64,000 nucleotides of DNA from Deltaproteobacteria bacterium (lineage in GTDB: Bacteria > Acidobacteriota > Thermoanaerobaculia > Multivoradales > JAHZIX01): positions 62,001-126,000 of the forward strand of contig JAHZIX010000018.1 in assembly GCA_022601195.1 (NCBI GenBank). The letters run 5' to 3'. Below, one piece after another: positions 58,431-64,000 of the stretch. A program made the position numbers and the translations under genes. A model generated the notes under the pieces. The model did no database searches and was not told the origin of the DNA. It saw only the letters and a program-made list of their open reading frames with translations. Position 1 is the first letter of the stretch. The number at the start of each line of letters is the position of its first letter.

Positions 58431-60686
58431 TCACGGCTCGTCCCACCCACCAGAACCCACCAGTTTCAGCTGCAAGGTCTCGCCATCGTCTTCTCCGCGC
58501 TCAAAGTAGAGCCCGCGCTCCTCGCCGTTCGGGTTCGAGGTGAGAAACACCACCCCAGCGGCTCGGTAGGCGGCTTGGAGGGCGTAGGAGGCACCGCGGT
58601 GGAGCTCGTCCAGGACATCCAGCTGGCACTCGGCGTAGTCCTGCCAATAGAAATAGAGCTCCTCGCCGGTCTCTTCGCTTTGGTCAGGTTCGAAGAAGTC
58701 TGCCCAGCGCGTCTGCGGCGAATCGTCTTCACAAGGAGAGCGGTCGAGAGTCAGGGTGTATTGACGTAGACCGACGACAGCACCTAAGAGGCTCTGTTCC
58801 CAGGCTCGGAGCAACTTGGCTTCGACTTGATCAGCGAGGTACTCGAACTCCCATTGGGCGTCTTCGTCGACCTCGCTACTGCCTTCGCGAGCGCTCCAAG
58901 CCAATCCCTCTTGGTACCACTGCCGGAGCGTCCTCGAACCTTCCGGGAGGAAGAGAGCTACCGCGGGAAAGGGAGCCTCTGGTTCACCGAGGCGGAACGG
59001 GCCGGACTGGGCCAGAGCACTCCGGTAGGGAGCCGGCAAAGGGAAGCCAAGCTCGGCTTCCAACCTATCCAGAGAGGTCCCGTCCAGGGGACTGGTGGTC
59101 TCCAATCGGAGGGTCCGCGGATTGATACCGGGAGCCTGCCTCTCCAACTCAGCCTGCAACTCTTCGATCGCCGAAGCCAACCCTCGGGTGGACACTGCGG
59201 CATCGAAGGGAACCCCCTGGGGTTCTGCCGTGACCACCAAAAAACCACTTCCTTCGATCCTTCGGGTGCCATCCTCCATACGGGTCTTGCCGTTCAGGCT
59301 GTAGGGATGGATTCCCGCCGGCAGCTCGACCGCCAACTCCGCCAGAGTCGTGGTGGCATTCAACTTTAGAGTTCCCAGGCTGCGGTCGCTGACCTTGATC
59401 TCGACGATCTCGGAACGCTGGTCGTAGCCGAGCTCATCGCCGATGCGCACAGCCACTCCACCCTGAAGCACGACTGGGCTCGCAGGGGCCCGGCGCAAGT
59501 CGGCGTCGAGGAAGACGGGCAGGATGGTGTTGACCTCGCCGCGAGGGTGGAACCCACCGACTCCCCCATGGTTGGCTCCCCAACCCAGGAAGGCGCCATC
59601 TTCCCGTCGAGCAAAAGCGTTGTAATGACCACCGTAGATCTGCTTTACCCCTTCGAGACCCTCGATGCTCCGGAGCTCTCCCTCCAACTCCCCCCGCTTG
59701 TCCCCCAAGGCGCCGTAGACATTCCCTCCGAGCGCTAGGACGACTCCATCCCGGCGCAGGGCGAGGGTAAAATCGTAGCCGGCGGCCACGGCTGTGATGG
59801 ACCTTAGGCCCGCTATGGGGCTCGGCTGACGGAAGCTCAAGTCGCTGGCGGGCAAACCCAGCTGCCCGGAATCATTGACGCCCCAGCCCCAAACCTGGCC
59901 GTTGCGGTCCAGGGCGAGACCGAATCGGTTGCCGATGGCGATGGCCTGAATCTTCTCCAAGCCCTCGATACGAATCGGTCGAGGGTTGGCGCTCGCATCG
60001 GTGATGCCATCGAATATCGAGGCCTCTTGTTGGGCGCTCGTTCCGAGCATGCCTCCCCAACTATTCCCCATGCCCCACACCGTGCCGTCGGCACGCAGGA
60101 TGAAGCTGGTTTCCGAGGCCGCCTGAACCGCCACCGCGTCATCGATTTCTTTGATCTCCACCAGCCCGGCACGCCCCTCTGTATCCCCGACCCCGAGCTG
60201 CCCGAATTCATTGCCACTCTTCCAGCTGGCACCGCCCAGGGTGCGCACCTTGCCATCCTTGCCCAGGGCGATGAGGTGATAGTCCCCTAGGGCCAGCGCC
60301 GCGGTTCCGGCTAGCTCCGGCAGCCTCCCGGGGACGTGACTCTGCTGCTCACAGGCATCTTCGCTGCGAAGCCGGGCGCACCAAGTGTCACCCCAGAGCC
60401 AAACCTGCCCTTCCTGGTCCAGAGCCGCGGCTCCGTCCTCGCTCTCCGGATCCAAGAACACGGCAGATATATTCGACAAGCCGGGAATGGCTTCGAAGTG
60501 GTTCCGAGGGCCTTCCTGACGGTCTCCCCTCGGCGTCCCATCGTCGCCGCTGGCAAAGACCCGACCGTCATCGCTCACCCACAAGACCTGGCTACTGGCA
60601 GCGATACGGTGATCTTGGAGCGAAGGAGTCGCGGCCAGGCTTCCGGCAAGGAAACTAGCAAGGAGAAAAGCGAAGAAAGAATGCAT
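58431..60686 (-). CDS. Secreted RCC1-repeat protein with a C-terminal SUKH-like domain
   Basis: 751 residues from ATG 60686. Signal peptide (FFAFLLASFLAGSLAA). Six or seven RCC1 repeats at about 30-370 (GQVWLWGDTWCARLRSEDAC, GTVWGMGNSWGGMLGTSA, GQVWGWGVNDSGQLGLPASD, GVVLALGGNVYGALGDKRGE). A C-terminal region from about 480 has a pattern of SMI1/KNR4 (SUKH) domains, LDRLEAELGFPLPAPYRSAL and QSGPFRLGEPEAPFPAVALF. SUKH proteins commonly protect against toxins, but their presence on an exported protein is odd. The final third is acidic. Confidence 0.7.
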   Translation of the reverse strand: MHSFFAFLLASFLAGSLAATPSLQDHRIAASSQVLWVSDDGRVFASGDDGTPRGDRQEGPRNHFEAIPGLSNISAVFLDPESEDGAAALDQEGQVWLWGDTWCARLRSEDACEQQSHVPGRLPELAGTAALALGDYHLIALGKDGKVRTLGGASWKSGNEFGQLGVGDTEGRAGLVEIKEIDDAVAVQAASETSFILRADGTVWGMGNSWGGMLGTSAQQEASIFDGITDASANPRPIRIEGLEKIQAIAIGNRFGLALDRNGQVWGWGVNDSGQLGLPASDLSFRQPSPIAGLRSITAVAAGYDFTLALRRDGVVLALGGNVYGALGDKRGELEGELRSIEGLEGVKQIYGGHYNAFARREDGAFLGWGANHGGVGGFHPRGEVNTILPVFLDADLRRAPASPVVLQGGVAVRIGDELGYDQRSEIVEIKVSDRSLGTLKLNATTTLAELAVELPAGIHPYSLNGKTRMEDGTRRIEGSGFLVVTAEPQGVPFDAAVSTRGLASAIEELQAELERQAPGINPRTLRLETTSPLDGTSLDRLEAELGFPLPAPYRSALAQSGPFRLGEPEAPFPAVALFLPEGSRTLRQWYQEGLAWSAREGSSEVDEDAQWEFEYLADQVEAKLLRAWEQSLLGAVVGLRQYTLTLDRSPCEDDSPQTRWADFFEPDQSEETGEELYFYWQDYAECQLDVLDELHRGASYALQAAYRAAGVVFLTSNPNGEERGLYFERGEDDGETLQLKLVGSGGWDEP

Positions 60687-61009
60687 AGTCGCCACCTGTG
60701 AAGAATTGCGGGTCACTCAATAGGACCGGGTGTTCCCCAAAAACGCTATCAGATCTAGCGATTCCCCCAGGCTCCCCCTAGCGAAACCCCTTTCTCGACT
60801 CAAATCCCTTGAGATCAGCGATGCCTTGCCAACCGGCGAATCTTTCTCCCTCCCCGACCGTAGATTAGGCTAGGAACTCTCAGTATGAGCCGCTGGTTAG
60901 AGAAAACGCGCCATATGAGGTAGGAAAAAAACGACAGCAAGAGGGTAAGCCTACAACTTACCTCCGAGCCAAAAGCCCCCTGCCCCCATACCCCCTCGAG
61001 GAATACACC
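60687..61009. other. Divergent intergenic region, 323 bp
   Basis: Contains the two divergent promoters of the RCC1 protein and the ABC permease. No gene or clear operator was found. Confidence 0.4.
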
Positions 61010-63442
61010 ATGGCCATTTTGGAAAACACCGTCTTCCCCCTGCTCAAGGACGCTCGCTCCGGGCTGCGGGCCCTAGCCAAGCGCCCGATGATCAGCCTCC
61101 TCGCCATTGGCTCTCTAGCTTTGGCCATCGCCGGGAATACCGTGGTGTTCAGCATGGTGAGCTCGTGGCTGTTGTTCAACTGGAATATAGACAACCCCGA
61201 CCAAATTACCTTCGTGTGGCAAAGCAAATCCGACGAGATGTTTGGCCAGAGCCCTGTCGCGGAGGCCAATTTTGTCGATTGGCAGCAGCAGAGCCGGACT
61301 TTGGAACATTGGTCTGCCATTCGCATGGCCCCCTACAGCCTTACCCAGGGCGAGGAACCGGAGTCGATCCTCACCAACGAAGTTTCAGCCAACATCTTTC
61401 CCCTACTGGGCGTTCACCCCGTCCTTGGAAGGCCCTTCGAGAGAGACGAAGAGATTGCTGGTCGCCACCGTTCAGTAATCCTGTCTCATAAGTTCTGGAG
61501 CGAGCGGCTCGGGGAGGACCCCAACTCTCTGGGTACCTCTCTCCCCCTCAATGGCGAGGAGTACTCCATCGTCGGGGTGCTGGCTCAGGACTTCGATTTC
61601 ATGTTCACCACCGGCGAGCTGTTCGTCCCCCTAGCCATGGACCCGCAGAACCTCTCTCGGGAACGACGGGACCTGATGGTCATGGCAGGTCTTGGGGATG
61701 GGATCTCCGCCGAGGCCGCAGAGCAAGAGATGAAGGGCATCTCGAAACTTCTGGCGGAGGAGCACCCAGCGGAGAACCGAGACTACAGCGCCAAGGTGAT
61801 TCCCTTGCCGGATCAGTTCCCAGGCAAGGTCAACGTTTATATGTTCTCCATCCTCCAAGCATTGATGCTCATGGTACTCCTCATCGCTTGTACCAATATC
61901 GCCAATCTCCTGCTTGCTCAGGGCCAGAGCCGTCAGAAGGAAATCGTCCTAAGGGCAGTGCTCGGAGCAGGCCGCAAACGGATACTGCGCCAGTTATTGA
62001 TCGAGAGCCTGGTGTTGTCCGTTATCGGGGGCGGGCTCGGAGCCGTGCTGGGAAACAAGGCCACCCAAGCACTCTTTTCGGCTTTTTCGGAGTACCTACC
62101 GGCCAGCATGGTGCCTTCCATGGACGGCCGCGTGCTGCTCTTCACCTTAGCCATTTCCATCGCAGCGGGCCTGGTCTTCGGCATCCTGCCAGCGCAACAG
62201 GCGAGCCGTCTAGACCTCAGCCAAGCCCTCAGCGAAGGGGGAAGAGGGGGAGCCAGTAGCCGGCGGAAACGGTGGATCACCCGCTCCTTGGTGGTGGCAC
62301 AAATGGCGGGAGCCTTGATCATGCTGAGCGGCGCCGCTCTGCTGGTACGCTCCTTTCTCGAGCTGCAACGGGCGGAACCGGGCTTTGAGGAAAAGAACCT
62401 GCTGACTTTTCAAATGGTGCTGCCCCAACAGGCCTACCCGGACGACGAACGGGTCGCCGCCTTCTACGATCAGCTCACCGAGTCCCTGGCAGCTCTGCCC
62501 GGAGCCTCGAGCGCTTCTTCCACCACCGTCTTGCCTCGCTCTCCCCTGCCCCCTTCCACTACCTTTTACCTAGGTAGTCACAGCGGCACCGAAAACGAGG
62601 CTCTTTCCGCAACTTTTATCGGTGTGGGAGAAAGCTATCTACAAACTCTGGAAGTCCCCCTCCTCCAAGGACGCGCCTTGGACCGCCGCGACCACAGCAC
62701 AACTCAAGCCGTCGTCGTGGTCAACCGTGCCATGGCAGATCGCTTTTGGCCCAACCAGGATCCTCTCGGAACCAATATCCATCTCCACGGTGCTCCCCGG
62801 CAAATCGTCGGCGTGGTCGGCAATGTGCAGCAGGACATGTTGGTCAGCACCGACGAGGGCTTCGCCCCCATCGTCTATTTGCCCCAGGGCCAAATGCCTT
62901 CCCGCATCATGAGTCTGGTCATCCGAACCCAAGGAGATCCCATGGCGCTCGCCCCGGGAGTTCGAGAGACCCTCAGCCACCTCGATCCGAACCTCAGTGC
63001 TTCCCAATTGCAGTCTATGGAGAAGTATGTCGGCCAGTTTTTTCTCGGCATGGAGATGATCAACAAATTGTTGGTCGCTGCAGGCATCGTCGCCTTGCTC
63101 CTCGCTTCGGTGGGTATCTACGGAGTGATCGCTTTTTCCGTAGCTCAACGAACCCAGGAAATCGGCATCCGTATGGCGGTGGGAGCTCGCCAGCGAGACG
63201 TCCTACGCCAAGTCACCTGGGAAGGCCTCGTCCTCGCTCTCATCGGCTTCGTCATCGGCCTACCCGTGGTGTTTGCCCTCACCATCGCATTGAGCCGCCT
63301 GCTTTCCGGCCTCAGCTCCGTCTCTCCAGGAACCACCGGCGTGGTCGCCTTCGTGCTCTTACTCATTGCTTTAGCCGCCAGCGCCATTCCCGCCTATCGT
63401 GCGTCTCATTTGGACCCCCTAGAAGCTCTGCGGCAAGATTGA
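61010..63442 (+). CDS. ABC transporter permease of the ADOP (MacB/FtsX) type
   Basis: 810 residues, close to the usual length of ADOP permeases. Membrane helix near 25-50 (MISLLAIGSLALAIAGNTVV), a MacB-type periplasmic domain at about 55-250 (SPVAEANFVDWQQQSRTLEH), a FtsX block at about 280-400 (FSILQALMLMVLLIACTNIA), a second core beginning SLVVAQMAGALIMLSGAALL (~425), and a C-terminal FtsX block (ASVGIYGVIAFSVAQRTQEI, GIRMAVGARQRDVLRQV). LGAGRKRILRQLLIESLVL and the GARQRDVLRQVTWEGLVL match the repeated coupling motif. No ATPase gene adjoins, so it must pair with one elsewhere. Efflux or lipoprotein transport is possible. Confidence 0.9.
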   Translation: MAILENTVFPLLKDARSGLRALAKRPMISLLAIGSLALAIAGNTVVFSMVSSWLLFNWNIDNPDQITFVWQSKSDEMFGQSPVAEANFVDWQQQSRTLEHWSAIRMAPYSLTQGEEPESILTNEVSANIFPLLGVHPVLGRPFERDEEIAGRHRSVILSHKFWSERLGEDPNSLGTSLPLNGEEYSIVGVLAQDFDFMFTTGELFVPLAMDPQNLSRERRDLMVMAGLGDGISAEAAEQEMKGISKLLAEEHPAENRDYSAKVIPLPDQFPGKVNVYMFSILQALMLMVLLIACTNIANLLLAQGQSRQKEIVLRAVLGAGRKRILRQLLIESLVLSVIGGGLGAVLGNKATQALFSAFSEYLPASMVPSMDGRVLLFTLAISIAAGLVFGILPAQQASRLDLSQALSEGGRGGASSRRKRWITRSLVVAQMAGALIMLSGAALLVRSFLELQRAEPGFEEKNLLTFQMVLPQQAYPDDERVAAFYDQLTESLAALPGASSASSTTVLPRSPLPPSTTFYLGSHSGTENEALSATFIGVGESYLQTLEVPLLQGRALDRRDHSTTQAVVVVNRAMADRFWPNQDPLGTNIHLHGAPRQIVGVVGNVQQDMLVSTDEGFAPIVYLPQGQMPSRIMSLVIRTQGDPMALAPGVRETLSHLDPNLSASQLQSMEKYVGQFFLGMEMINKLLVAAGIVALLLASVGIYGVIAFSVAQRTQEIGIRMAVGARQRDVLRQVTWEGLVLALIGFVIGLPVVFALTIALSRLLSGLSSVSPGTTGVVAFVLLLIALAASAIPAYRASHLDPLEALRQD

Positions 63443-63616
63443 AGTGAAGAGCTAGCGAGGGATAGGCAGTCGGTGGGCACCTCCCAGCCCCCGGTAGCCA
63501 CCTCGTCCTTCGGTGCGCAGGTCCAGGATGCGCGCCGCCCTTGGCCATTGGACGCCATCCCGGACGGCTGCTAAATTACCCTCGGTCCTTTAACCTGCAC
63601 CGAGAGGTACCCCCAG

Positions 63617-64000
63617 ATGACCGAGTCCACCAAGCTGCCCCCGGAGATGTCTCCTTCCCATTACATCGAGCGAGTGAATCTGGAGACGGGAGAGGTCATC
63701 GACCGCGAAATCCTGCCGAAGCAACTCTTGGTGAGTCACCACCGGGACTACCACATCGTCGACGTACAGGCGCGACGCTTCATGAGCCGCTTGATGAAAG
63801 AGACCGGAGATGAGGATCTCGTCCGCCAACGCATGAAAAAAGTGCGGGCCATGGGGCACAAGACGGCGGAGATGGTCGCCAAGGCCTTGAGGCGCAAGGA
63901 TCCGCAGGAGATCTCCAAAGCTCTCTTTGGGCTCAAGGAGAAGGAGTATTTCTTTCGCTACAAGAAGCACCCAGCAACCCGAGAGGAGATCGATGCTCTT
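63617..64000 (+). CDS. Start of a protein of unknown function, cut by window edge
   Basis: 128 codons visible, from ATG 63617 (AGAGG about nine bases upstream), still open at the right edge. The start is MTESTKLPPEMSPSHYIERV. The visible part is helical and basic (VRQRMKKVRAMGHKTAEMVA, KEKEYFFRYKKHPATREEID) with no signal peptide. No family was recognised; the rest is outside the window. Confidence 0.7.
   Translation, partial: MTESTKLPPEMSPSHYIERVNLETGEVIDREILPKQLLVSHHRDYHIVDVQARRFMSRLMKETGDEDLVRQRMKKVRAMGHKTAEMVAKALRRKDPQEISKALFGLKEKEYFFRYKKHPATREEIDAL

Overview
The window looks like chromosomal DNA of an environmental Acidobacteriota-type bacterium, plausibly of the Thermoanaerobaculia. 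This is inferred from gene content and was not tested by placement. Pointers are high GC, three separate sigma-factor modules, two of them a TIGR02999-type sigma gene overlapping a serine/threonine kinase-TPR gene, an ADOP-type ABC permease, CHRD, FG-GAP, PQQ and RCC1 secreted proteins, and a duplicated 'GYFWFF ... VFYGALSNVEY' C-terminal domain. No rRNA, tRNA, CRISPR array or prophage was seen.

Layout. 1-3.0 kb (minus): sigma factor, membrane anti-sigma-like protein and the start of a TPR lipoprotein. 3-10.2 kb: small secreted proteins, a two-domain CHRD protein, an antitoxin-like orphan, a tandem pilin-like protein, a pentapeptide-repeat protein, a TPM/YgcG-like protein and a small membrane protein. 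10.4-11.9 kb: a REP-associated transposase with REP-like palindromes. 11.9-18.1 kb: large secreted proteins, a GlsB/YeaQ membrane protein and two small Cys-containing secreted proteins. 18.5-21.7 kb (minus): sigma factor plus kinase-TPR. 22-25.4 kb (minus): a beta-propeller/di-heme cytochrome protein. 26.4-41.0 kb (minus): a long, tightly overlapping operon of six related exported proteins of unknown function, then an Amidase_2 peptidoglycan amidase and another exported protein. It is divergent from 41.1-44.7 kb (plus), a second sigma plus kinase-TPR pair. 44.8-49.7 kb (minus): a hemoglobin/heme-type TonB receptor with an upstream Fur-like palindrome, a 47-residue Lys/Cys protein and a Kelch-PQQ protein. 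50-51 kb: a gluzincin peptidase. 51.2-55.3 kb: a duplicated island of small secreted Cys-rich proteins in which each copy has lost a different member. 55.9-57.5 kb: a possible small peptide and a TPR protein. 57.7-58.3 kb: a VapBC-like pair with a frameshifted toxin. 58.4-64 kb: an RCC1-SUKH protein, an ABC permease and the start of an unknown gene.

How it fits together. The most striking feature is the six-gene exported family with shared motifs and stop-start overlaps, transcribed with an amidase and facing a sigma/kinase pair across a 115-bp region that carries an inverted repeat. It looks like an uncharacterised cell-envelope assembly. The second is the duplicated Cys-rich island with reciprocal gene decay. 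The third is a compact iron/heme uptake operon. Dispersed repeats (REP-like units and a ~155-bp element that lies in frame inside one gene) suggest small mobile sequences have been active here.
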